Virus record (IMG/VR): IMGVR_UViG_3300021335_000054
Coordinates: 1-32,935 of that record
From: a virus
Direction: 5' to 3' (one strand)
Length of the DNA stretch: 32,935 nucleotides
Within the stretch, counting starts at the first letter, position 1, and each line of letters opens with the position of its first letter. A program made the translations under genes and the position numbers. Under the pieces are notes generated by a model, which made no database searches, had not been told where the DNA came from, and worked only from the letters and a program-made list of their open reading frames with translations. This document shows, in pieces, positions 1-8,473 of this stretch.

Positions 1-1164
1 AACAGGCTATGTTTGGGCGGCACAATAGCCCAGCCTGACGGTATATGGGCAAGCAAGTCTGCTGATTACTTTAACTTTGATGTTGGCGATGCAGAAGATG
101 ATGACGCGCTTGACCTGACTGCTTCTATTGGTGAGATCAACACTATACGCCATCTGGTGTCTAATCGTGACTTGCAGATCTTTACCAGCACATCAGAAAT
201 GTATGTGCCGTCATTTACTGAAAAGCCGATTACACCAACTAATGCACAGGTGCGCAGACAAACATCTTACGGTGCAAACTTTGTACGCCCTGACTCGTTT
301 GACGGTGCTACGATCTATGTGCAGAAGACTGGCTCTGTTGTCAGGGAGTATATCTATTCTGACTCAGAAGCAGCGTATGTATCTACTGGCATCTCTGTAC
401 TGTCACCGCATTTGATTACTGGTCCGGTGCAAATGTCTATTCTGCGTGGCGCAATTAACCGTCCAGAGTCTTATGCGTTTGTTCTAAACAATGATGGTAC
501 ACTTGCTGTGTTTACATCTAACAGGGCAGAGCAACGCGCTGGGTGGACACAGTGGACTACAACAGGCAAGTTCCACTCTGTATGCACAGTAGATGATCGT
601 GTGTTCTGCATTGGCACCTATGACACAGGCGCTGGCACATCTAAGCATGTTCTAATGGAGTTTGATTCTTCACTGAACATGGACTTCTCTAATGACTTTA
701 CCGGCTCTGCCGGTGTGTTCGATGTCTCTAGTCACTTTGCAAATGGCGCAAAGGTTAAGGTTGTTAGCGGCAATGATTACTTGGGTGAGTTTACAGTAGC
801 TAGTGGCAATGTAGATGTGTCTGCTGTGCAAGAAATAACAGCAGCAGAGATTGGCTTTGGCTTTAATGTCGAGGCTGAGACTCTGCCCATCGATGCACAG
901 ATTGGTGGTGGCCCACTTACAGGTGAGCCTCGCTCTGTAAACAGGGTTGTGGTTGATTTGCTAAATACTTTGTCTGTATCAGTGAATGAGAAGAGGCTTG
1001 TCATTCGCACTGTCACTGATGACTTTAGTCAGGCGCGTGTGCCTGTTACTGGCAAGAAAGAGTTTCGTTTGCTTGGATATAGTAAAGATCCAACAGTTAA
1101 GATTACACAAACTGCGCCAGTGTCACTGCAAGTGAATGGCATTGTTGCGGAGGTATCGTTCTAA
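1..1164 (+). CDS. Tail tubular protein B, C-terminal part (T7 gp12-like), 5' end missing
   Basis: The reading frame is open from base 1 and codes for 387 residues. It begins with NRLCLGGT followed by an IWASKSADYFNF stretch, the conserved centre of T7 gp12-type tail nozzle proteins, where a GYP...TFF segment normally precedes NRL..GG. That GYP segment is found at the other end of the window, so this is the second part of the gene that starts at 31851. The protein would form the tubular tail below the gp11-like adaptor, through which DNA leaves the head. A TTG at base 13 could be mistaken for a start, but the homology runs upstream of it. The stop shares one base with the next start (TAATG at 1162-1166), typical of this operon. 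Confidence 0.88.
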   Translation, partial: NRLCLGGTIAQPDGIWASKSADYFNFDVGDAEDDDALDLTASIGEINTIRHLVSNRDLQIFTSTSEMYVPSFTEKPITPTNAQVRRQTSYGANFVRPDSFDGATIYVQKTGSVVREYIYSDSEAAYVSTGISVLSPHLITGPVQMSILRGAINRPESYAFVLNNDGTLAVFTSNRAEQRAGWTQWTTTGKFHSVCTVDDRVFCIGTYDTGAGTSKHVLMEFDSSLNMDFSNDFTGSAGVFDVSSHFANGAKVKVVSGNDYLGEFTVASGNVDVSAVQEITAAEIGFGFNVEAETLPIDAQIGGGPLTGEPRSVNRVVVDLLNTLSVSVNEKRLVIRTVTDDFSQARVPVTGKKEFRLLGYSKDPTVKITQTAPVSLQVNGIVAEVSF

Positions 1165-1625
1165 TGGCCTTACCATTTATGGCAATACAAACTATAGGAA
1201 CTACTCTTAGTATTTTTTCGTCTATTCAATCTGGAAGGGCTAAAAGGTCTGAGGCTGAGTTTAATAGAAAGCAACTTGATTTTAAGGCCAAGATGCAAAA
1301 GGTTGAGGCTGCGGAAAAAGCCAATCTTCGCTTGCGTGACTTTGATTCTGCCCAAGCATCGAACCGTGCCTTTGCTGCATTTATTGGCAGAGATCCCGGC
1401 GATAGATCTATGAAGGCATTCATGGACAGACAGAAGGAGATTGCTTATCAAGATGCAGAGGCTCTTGAGTCTGGTGCTTTGATTGAAGCCTCACAGACTA
1501 GGCGTATGGCTGCTATGGAGGGTGAGCGAGGACGCAATGCTATTGTTGAGTCCTACTTTAATGCTGGCAGCGCAATCACTACTGGCCTGTATCGGTATCA
1601 TGTTTACAAAACGGATGAGACATAA
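1164..1625 (+). CDS. Internal virion protein, gp14-like (small ejection protein)
   Basis: This 153-residue protein directly follows tail tubular protein B and precedes two very large virion proteins, the slot held by T7 gene 14. Residues 1-20 are hydrophobic (MALPFMAIQTIGTTLSIFSS), followed by a long charged helical region rich in Ala, Glu, Arg and Lys and a short weakly hydrophobic C-terminus. T7 gp14 is about the same size, has a similar N-terminal hydrophobic segment, and is ejected to form the outer-membrane part of the DNA channel. The role here is inferred from position, size and architecture rather than from a diagnostic motif. Start and stop overlap neighbours by one base on each side. 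Confidence 0.65.
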   Translation: MALPFMAIQTIGTTLSIFSSIQSGRAKRSEAEFNRKQLDFKAKMQKVEAAEKANLRLRDFDSAQASNRAFAAFIGRDPGDRSMKAFMDRQKEIAYQDAEALESGALIEASQTRRMAAMEGERGRNAIVESYFNAGSAITTGLYRYHVYKTDET

Positions 1626-4381
1626 TGGCTGTAATTAAACAAAGGCGTCAGTTTCTTCCGCAAAGCATTGGTGTAGTACGCGCTAACACTGGCGCTGCTG
1701 AGGTTGCTCGTAGTGTTGGCGGTCTTGCTAACGCAATGATCGAAACATCATTTGATGAACTAAAAAAACAAGCTCGTGATCGTGGGCAAGAGTTGGCAGA
1801 AACCGCTGATCTTCGTGCTATTGATCCTAAGACTGGCAGGATTGAAGCGCTTACTGTCCCTGTTGATCTCGGACGCGCTGCTGCTGACTCGTATGAAGAA
1901 CTTATTGAAAGGCGATATGTAAGCCAGACTGAACAAGACTTTAAAACAAAAGCTGCTGAACTTGCTGTTGAGTTTGAGTTTGATCCTGATGGGGTTGCTA
2001 AATTTGACAGCCAGTTTAGTGAGTTTATTGAAGAAACAGCAGCTAATGCTTCGCCAAAATTTGCTACAGCTTTTAAGAACTTTGGTGCAGCCCTTCTGTC
2101 TTCTAATAAACTTAGCCTACAGCAAAACAGAAATAGAATTGAAAGACGCTCTTTAGCATCAGACGCGGCTGTATATATTGACCAACAAGTTTCAGATTAT
2201 ACAGACATGATCTCACTGCCTACTTATGCACCGGGATCTCCGGCAGCAGAAGATGCTGAGATACTACGCGACATTGCTATAATGGAGTTTGAAAAGGCTC
2301 AAAAGCTGTTCCCAGATCTAATTACACCGGCTCAAGTAGAAACAGCTAGAGATAACTTTGATCGCGCATCTGACATTGCTGTTGGCAATCGAATTATTAA
2401 CAAGATCGAACTGTCCAGCGACATGGACTATGCAACCGTTAATAACGTGCTGCGTGTTGTTACATCTGGCGGTGCAGACCTTCAAAGTTTGCCAGAGAAA
2501 CTTCAGACAGATGTATCTGAAATTCTTATGTCGCCAACATTTAATGATAATCGTGACACAATCGTACAGGATTTAAGACAGTTTGGCGCTTTGAAGTCTA
2601 ATGAAGCTACTATCGCTCGTGCGCAGAAAAGTGATGCAGATGCAGCGGAGGCAGAAGCTCAACAAAATGCTAAGATTGAAAACAGATTTGATCTTATGCC
2701 AAAGCGTAAGGACGCTGTTACTAAGATTACTGATGCCCTTGGTAATGATGACTTTGTTACTGCTGGTAAAATTTTCAATGAATACTCACAAGGTGCGATT
2801 GCGTCAATAAAGGGTGTAGAAGATGAAGGTGCAATAAACGCAGTAAATGGCAATATTGCCTATGTGCGTGACTTTATGCTGGATCAGATTAGAAACAAAG
2901 CCAACAGAACGGCAGCAGATTCTAATGAACTAGTCGTATTTTCAAACTATGTTATGAGCAATGGCAAGGATGCTAATAAGCCAGAAGGCGACATGCTTGT
3001 GCTAGCAGATAACTTTATTGAGTTGTCTCGCGGTTTTAATGTGCAAGAAAAGCTAAATGGAATTGCAGCAGATGCAAAGTCTCGTGCATCTAATGAAGCA
3101 ATAACAAGAGAGCAACAAGCTAATTTAGATCATGTTGATGCCATGAGTAACAGTATGGCAGATAATAAAAGTGTAAAAACAAAAAAATTAGCAGATGATC
3201 TTGTACGCCCACCGGGGACATCTACTGATTGGTATTTTCAAGAAGGCTTTGAAACTCGCGCAGAGTGGGGAACAAAGTTAATGGTGCAATTTAATGGAGC
3301 GTTGCCAAATTACGTTATCAGTGGTGTTAAGGGTGCTATTAATGGCAGCTTTGATACTCAGACGGATAAACTTGTTCAATTTGCCCAGTATTATGCTCAG
3401 TTTAGTCAGAAACCCAGTGCTTTTGGCCCACCTATAAATCTTTGGAGAGACCATTTAAGTGTAAGTGAAATTGGTTTGATTGAGGGTGCGCTTACTATTG
3501 CTGGGTTTGAAGGCATTGGTGATTTTCCAACTACTCTTGCTACCTTACGCGCATCATGGCCTGATGATAATGCAGATAATCAAAAGAAATTTAATGATAA
3601 AATGCGTAGCTTGTTTGGTGATAGTGCAACATTAAACGATTTAACATCAGAATACTCTGTCACGGAAACCTTTGGTTTTACTAGGGATATACCAAACCCA
3701 AACATTGCTAATGAAATTGAGCCACTTGTTAAGTGGGCCATACTGTCAAACAATGACGGAGATGGCGTTACAAATATGGTGAAGCGTTACATCGATCAAC
3801 ATTATGCTGAAACAAGTGGCATTATTATTGATCCTGTTTTTGGCTCTATAAATAGATCTAAGTTTGCGTTTTCAAAAACCTTTCATGAAAAAACACCACA
3901 AGCTATTGCCGCGTTAAATAGTCTTATTCAGAGAAAGGTTCAGTTGAGCGGTGCAGAAGATGATCCGCGTAATGATTATTATTTTGGAATGAGCATTGAT
4001 GATGATCGTTTACGCGAAAGTATGATTGTTGGTGGGCGTCCATTTCCTGAGGGTTACAAGTCACCTGAGGAGCGTCGTTTTGACGAGATGGAAGCTATTA
4101 TGGCTGGAGAAATGGAGCCATCTGAGTCAGTTCCTCTTGGTGAAGGTATGGGTATAAGAGCCTACCTAGTTCCACAGCCTTTGGCTCCTGTCGGTGGGGA
4201 AGAGAGTGTTGATACTGTGTATCAAATGTACAAAGTTAATGAACGCACTGGTCAGATGACCCCTGCTTTTGTTTACAAAAAAGATAAAGACGGCAATGCC
4301 TTTGCAGAAATGGTAACTATACGCATGTCAGAGGTTTATGCTGAGATGGGTATGGCACAGACAGGATATGTTTATCCATGA
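1625..4381 (+). CDS. Internal virion protein, gp15-like (918 aa)
   Basis: A 918-residue, mostly helical protein lying between the gp14-like and gp16-like genes, matching the place of T7 gene 15 (747 aa). The composition is rich in Ala, Asp, Glu, Asn and Lys, with no membrane segment and no catalytic motif that I can see. In T7, gp15 is part of the inner core and forms the periplasmic tube of the ejection machine. By analogy this protein is packed in the head and ejected ahead of the DNA. It is longer than the T7 protein. It starts by TAATG coupling with the gene before and ends by ATGA overlap with the gene after. The assignment rests mainly on synteny and size. Confidence 0.65.
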   Translation: MAVIKQRRQFLPQSIGVVRANTGAAEVARSVGGLANAMIETSFDELKKQARDRGQELAETADLRAIDPKTGRIEALTVPVDLGRAAADSYEELIERRYVSQTEQDFKTKAAELAVEFEFDPDGVAKFDSQFSEFIEETAANASPKFATAFKNFGAALLSSNKLSLQQNRNRIERRSLASDAAVYIDQQVSDYTDMISLPTYAPGSPAAEDAEILRDIAIMEFEKAQKLFPDLITPAQVETARDNFDRASDIAVGNRIINKIELSSDMDYATVNNVLRVVTSGGADLQSLPEKLQTDVSEILMSPTFNDNRDTIVQDLRQFGALKSNEATIARAQKSDADAAEAEAQQNAKIENRFDLMPKRKDAVTKITDALGNDDFVTAGKIFNEYSQGAIASIKGVEDEGAINAVNGNIAYVRDFMLDQIRNKANRTAADSNELVVFSNYVMSNGKDANKPEGDMLVLADNFIELSRGFNVQEKLNGIAADAKSRASNEAITREQQANLDHVDAMSNSMADNKSVKTKKLADDLVRPPGTSTDWYFQEGFETRAEWGTKLMVQFNGALPNYVISGVKGAINGSFDTQTDKLVQFAQYYAQFSQKPSAFGPPINLWRDHLSVSEIGLIEGALTIAGFEGIGDFPTTLATLRASWPDDNADNQKKFNDKMRSLFGDSATLNDLTSEYSVTETFGFTRDIPNPNIANEIEPLVKWAILSNNDGDGVTNMVKRYIDQHYAETSGIIIDPVFGSINRSKFAFSKTFHEKTPQAIAALNSLIQRKVQLSGAEDDPRNDYYFGMSIDDDRLRESMIVGGRPFPEGYKSPEERRFDEMEAIMAGEMEPSESVPLGEGMGIRAYLVPQPLAPVGGEESVDTVYQMYKVNERTGQMTPAFVYKKDKDGNAFAEMVTIRMSEVYAEMGMAQTGYVYP

Positions 4382-7300
4382 AGATTGTTTTAGATCCGTT
4401 TGCCCATAATGATGTCTTGTACTCTGGTGTGCAGACGCAACTTGCTGCGGATGATCCAACATTTTTTGATGTGGTTGAAGCATCTGTAGGCTATACCTAC
4501 GATCCAATTATTGAAGCTATTAGCAACAGGATTAAATATGACGGCCTAGAGGACATCAACTACCGTCCCTTAGATAACATTGATGGCTACGAGGCATACC
4601 GTGATGATCTTATGGATGCTAAGAACGCCGAGCATATGGTTGATCTTAAACGCGCTATTGATGAAAACCTTGCAAGGCGCGACGTACTGGCTAAAGCAAC
4701 TTTTGGTCAGCACTTTTTTGCTGGCCTTGCTGATCCTGTCAATCTTGTTGCACTTCCTTTTGGTGGGCCTACCGTGGGTATGGCTCGTTCTTTTTTAAGG
4801 ACAGGTGGATCTGTTGCTGGATTAACTGCATTACAAGAAGCTGGTCGAGCAACTTTTGATCCTGTTGGTACAAAAACAGAAGTTGCGATTAATGTCGGCT
4901 CTGCTTTTGTTATTGGCGGTTTACTTGGCAGTGCAATATCTATTCCTGCATCTCGTCGCGCTGCTGCATTTGAGGCAACACAAAAGTCTTTAGGTGAACA
5001 TGCGGCTGTTCTTCGTGCGCAACCTGATGTGAACAAGAACCTTCCATCACCGACTACTGAGCGTCCCTTGTCTCAGGTAGAAAACTATGAACTTGATGCC
5101 GTTACTGGCACCGCTCCACGAGTTATTCAACAGTTACAAGAAACAGCAGACGAGGCTGTAAGGCTCGTAGATGAGCGTAGAGCGGCATTTGATCGTGCGA
5201 CTACCCCAGACGACATGACAAGGACTAAGGCCGCTCTGGACGAAGCAGAGGAGTCTGCGAGCAACGTTCAAGCAGAACTCAATGCGCGTAAGAATGAGTA
5301 TAATATGTTCCAGCGCGAAGCAGATCTGCGTAAGGCTGACCAAGCTGCTATTGATTCTATGGACAATCCTTATGGGCTGCCAAAGAATTTGTGGACTGAC
5401 AGCATATTTTATAAGTTTGTAAGCACACCTATGAAGCGAGTGCTGCAAGACACTGGGATTACTGATAACGCCAAAAAGATTATTCTTGGCATTGCTGGTG
5501 ATAGCGGCATTTTGCTTAACATGCACCGTGGTGGATTGCGTCTTGGCCCATCTGTTTATCAGAAGGCGGCTATGCGTGATGGCGAGTGGGTGCAAGTCTA
5601 TGATGGGCTGCGGAATATCTATGGTGCTGAGTTTGGCAAAGGCAAGCAAACATTTCTTGATTACGATGCCAGCAACAATTTGATTGGTAAGGCTGCTGAA
5701 AAGGTATTTCAAAAGTCTAAAGACCAACCTCAAAACATGTCGTTCCAGCAATATATTACAGAGGTTAATAAAAAACGTATGCGCGGTGAAGCGGCATCAA
5801 CAGATGGCGAGTCTCGTGCAATGAAGTTGCTTGATGATTTTTATGAAAACTGGGAAAAGCGTCTTAATCAGACCGGCCTTATTGGCAACAGAGCGTTTTA
5901 TAAAAACAAGTCTATTTTGCTTGAAGGTGACATTGCTAAACGACAGGCAGTCGTTGACAATCTAAGAGTAAAGTTAAATAGAACTGCGGCTGACGAAGAT
6001 CGTCTTGCGCACAATCAACGTATGCTTGGTCGTCTTAAGGATCAAAAGGAAGACATTGATCTACAGATTAAGGCGATGAAAGACTTTCCTGCTACTGGTA
6101 ACTTTGCAGAGAAGTTTCACCCACGCTACTGGCTTAAGGGCGAGGTTGAATCTCGCAGGGCAGATCTGCACAGGATTTTGACTGAGTGGTATCAGAAGAA
6201 TCCTTATGTGTATGTTCTTAATGAGAAGACTGGCAAGTATCAAAGGGTGCGTACAGATCCTGATACAGCCGGTAAACGAGCAGATGAAACAATAGATAAA
6301 ATCCTGGGCCTAGATGATGTTACCGCAGAGGGTAACGCTTTCTATGGTTATGGACGCTCAAAGCACTTCCGTCATCGTGACGTTGATATTCCTAATGAGC
6401 TTGTGCTGGACTTTATAGAAACTAATCCTGTTGCTGTTATGAAAGCATACACAGCAAAAGTTGCGCCTATGTATGAGATGCAAGCTAAGTTTGGTAAGGG
6501 CATTGATGATCTGCTTGATGAAGTAGAGGATGATCTGCTTGCTGCTGGTGTTGGGCGGCTGCGCATCAACAGAACTTTGCGTGATATTCGGCATCTTAAT
6601 GATCGTGTGCAGGGTCAAGTTATTCGCAACCCTGATGCCTTGAACTACAAGGCTGCTATCGTCCTCAAAGATCTGGCTATGCTGAACTATCTTGGTTCTG
6701 CTGGTTTTGCCACACTCCCTGACTTTGCCAAGATCATGATGGAACATGAGATGGGTACAGTTTGGAAAAGCTTGTTTGGTGTAATGTCTGACAATCGCAT
6801 CCGCATGAGTGCAGAAGAAGGACGCATTGCTGGTGAGATTATCGACATTCTAAAGGGCGATGCTCACCTAAGATTTAGCGAGAATATGATTAACAATCCT
6901 TTGAATGAAGGATTGATGTCAAATGTGCGATCAACATTCTTTATGCTTAATGGTGTTGCGCCTATGACCGCAATGTTCAAGAAGCTGGATGCTATTGCTC
7001 GTGGACATACTCTTATTGATTACTCAATTAAGTTGACTCGTGGTGAGGCTACTGAGCAAGAGATTGCTTATCTTGCGCGTTACAACATTGGCAAACAGGA
7101 AGCTGCTGAGATTGCTAATGCGCCGTGGGATAAGACTGATGGTGGCTTGTATCTGCCTAACACTCGTGAGTGGACGACAGGACGCCAGACTCAGGCCAAT
7201 TATGTAGATCTTGGCTATGACACTATCATCTACCGGTACGGTGATGAGTTTAACGTAAAGCAGATTATCTCTGATCCTGATGAGTACGCCGCTGCGCGTA

Positions 7301-8451
7301 AGCGTTTTGGCTGGAAAGATGATGAAGCCGGTATTCCTCTTGGGCAGCATGAGTATGTGCATAATGAAAAGGGTATTGTTTATCTGAACTTCGACAAGAT
7401 ATCCGAGATGTTCACTGCCCTAAAGGATCCGACCAAACGCTCTGAGTTTGAGGCTCTGATAAAGACCAAAAAGGCAGAAATCAAAAAGATGCCTGATGGC
7501 CCAGCCAAAGACAGACGCGCTGAGTTCATTATGCACGCTGAGTTTAGGCTCAAGCACGCAGATTCGTTCAAGACAGAAAAAGATCTGCAAGACTATGTTC
7601 TTCTGCACGAGATGTTTCACGGCAAGTTTGTCCGTCGCAAAGGCGAGAAGAGAATTGATTACGAGAAGCGTATTAACAACCACGCTCTCAAGCGTCTCAA
7701 CAAAGAAAAGCCGATCAAAGAACGCAAGACATCACAAGGCGCAGTTGAGAACTTCCGCACAGCTATGAACAGCGGTATTGGCAACACAGTCCTTATGGGT
7801 ACGCCAGCAGACAAGCCGATTGCTGTTGATGGCGTGTTCTATGTGCCAATGCACATTGCTCGTCAGGTGGGTATGAAAGAAGACCCAAAGTTCAAAGGTT
7901 ATGCGCGTATTGAAAACGGTATCTTGTCTATGCCGTTCCAGTTTCTGTCTTATAGCCTTGCTGCTGCTAACAAGATTACGGCTTCTCTTGCCCAAGGTCA
8001 GGTAAAGAACCGTGCTATTGCAATTAGCGCAGCTATGGGCCTTGGGTATATGGGTATGGAATTAAAGTACAAAGACTGGCAAATGGATCGTATGGACTTG
8101 GGCACAAAGATTGCCAGATCTTTTGATGCTTCTGGTGTTGCTGCTTTGTATTCAGATCTGTTTTATACATCGATGGGTATTAGTATGGCTCTTGGTGGAC
8201 CTGATATTGGGGCTGGCCTTATCAAGCCTAAGTTCCAGCAAGAGAAGAATGCCCTTGACGCAATTACTGGTGTAGCTGGTGCTGGTCCATCTTATGCTGT
8301 AGATGTTGGGCGTGGTGTTGCTAAATTTATACAAGGCGATTATGGAGAAGGTGCCGCAGAAATATTGCGTAAACTTCCCGGCGCACAGTTGTTTTTCTTA
8401 AAGGACACAACCAACGAAACAGCTAGAGCCTTCGCGGGTGGACGTTATTAA
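4378..8451 (+). CDS. Very large internal virion (ejection) protein, gp16-like, with HExxH zincin motif
   Basis: At 1357 residues this is the largest protein of the window, close to T7 gp16 (1318 aa) in size and position. I see no lytic transglycosylase signature at the N-terminus, where T7 gp16 carries one. Residues of roughly 115-200 are rich in Gly, Ala and hydrophobic residues, with a GLADPVNL motif and a probable membrane-active segment (VAINVGSAFVIGGLLGSAIS). Around residue 1077 is LLHEMFHGKF, an HExxH zinc-protease signature (H1077, E1078, H1081; bases 7606-7620), followed by YEKRINNHAL, in which E1096 is a candidate third ligand. The middle (about 245-330 and 500-590) is charged and looks coiled-coil. 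The likely role is DNA ejection through the cell envelope, with a built-in metalloprotease-like domain. It starts by ATGA overlap with the previous gene. Confidence 0.75.
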   Translation: MKIVLDPFAHNDVLYSGVQTQLAADDPTFFDVVEASVGYTYDPIIEAISNRIKYDGLEDINYRPLDNIDGYEAYRDDLMDAKNAEHMVDLKRAIDENLARRDVLAKATFGQHFFAGLADPVNLVALPFGGPTVGMARSFLRTGGSVAGLTALQEAGRATFDPVGTKTEVAINVGSAFVIGGLLGSAISIPASRRAAAFEATQKSLGEHAAVLRAQPDVNKNLPSPTTERPLSQVENYELDAVTGTAPRVIQQLQETADEAVRLVDERRAAFDRATTPDDMTRTKAALDEAEESASNVQAELNARKNEYNMFQREADLRKADQAAIDSMDNPYGLPKNLWTDSIFYKFVSTPMKRVLQDTGITDNAKKIILGIAGDSGILLNMHRGGLRLGPSVYQKAAMRDGEWVQVYDGLRNIYGAEFGKGKQTFLDYDASNNLIGKAAEKVFQKSKDQPQNMSFQQYITEVNKKRMRGEAASTDGESRAMKLLDDFYENWEKRLNQTGLIGNRAFYKNKSILLEGDIAKRQAVVDNLRVKLNRTAADEDRLAHNQRMLGRLKDQKEDIDLQIKAMKDFPATGNFAEKFHPRYWLKGEVESRRADLHRILTEWYQKNPYVYVLNEKTGKYQRVRTDPDTAGKRADETIDKILGLDDVTAEGNAFYGYGRSKHFRHRDVDIPNELVLDFIETNPVAVMKAYTAKVAPMYEMQAKFGKGIDDLLDEVEDDLLAAGVGRLRINRTLRDIRHLNDRVQGQVIRNPDALNYKAAIVLKDLAMLNYLGSAGFATLPDFAKIMMEHEMGTVWKSLFGVMSDNRIRMSAEEGRIAGEIIDILKGDAHLRFSENMINNPLNEGLMSNVRSTFFMLNGVAPMTAMFKKLDAIARGHTLIDYSIKLTRGEATEQEIAYLARYNIGKQEAAEIANAPWDKTDGGLYLPNTREWTTGRQTQANYVDLGYDTIIYRYGDEFNVKQIISDPDEYAAARKRFGWKDDEAGIPLGQHEYVHNEKGIVYLNFDKISEMFTALKDPTKRSEFEALIKTKKAEIKKMPDGPAKDRRAEFIMHAEFRLKHADSFKTEKDLQDYVLLHEMFHGKFVRRKGEKRIDYEKRINNHALKRLNKEKPIKERKTSQGAVENFRTAMNSGIGNTVLMGTPADKPIAVDGVFYVPMHIARQVGMKEDPKFKGYARIENGILSMPFQFLSYSLAAANKITASLAQGQVKNRAIAISAAMGLGYMGMELKYKDWQMDRMDLGTKIARSFDASGVAALYSDLFYTSMGISMALGGPDIGAGLIKPKFQQEKNALDAITGVAGAGPSYAVDVGRGVAKFIQGDYGEGAAEILRKLPGAQLFFLKDTTNETARAFAGGRY

Positions 8452-8473
8452 CTAGAAAGAGTAGGATTGCGGT

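Noticed and set aside
5134-5751. A 205-codon open frame antisense to the gp16-like gene
   Set aside because: Irregular composition rich in Cys, Leu, Ile and Ser, no ribosome binding site, and fully inside a clear virion gene.
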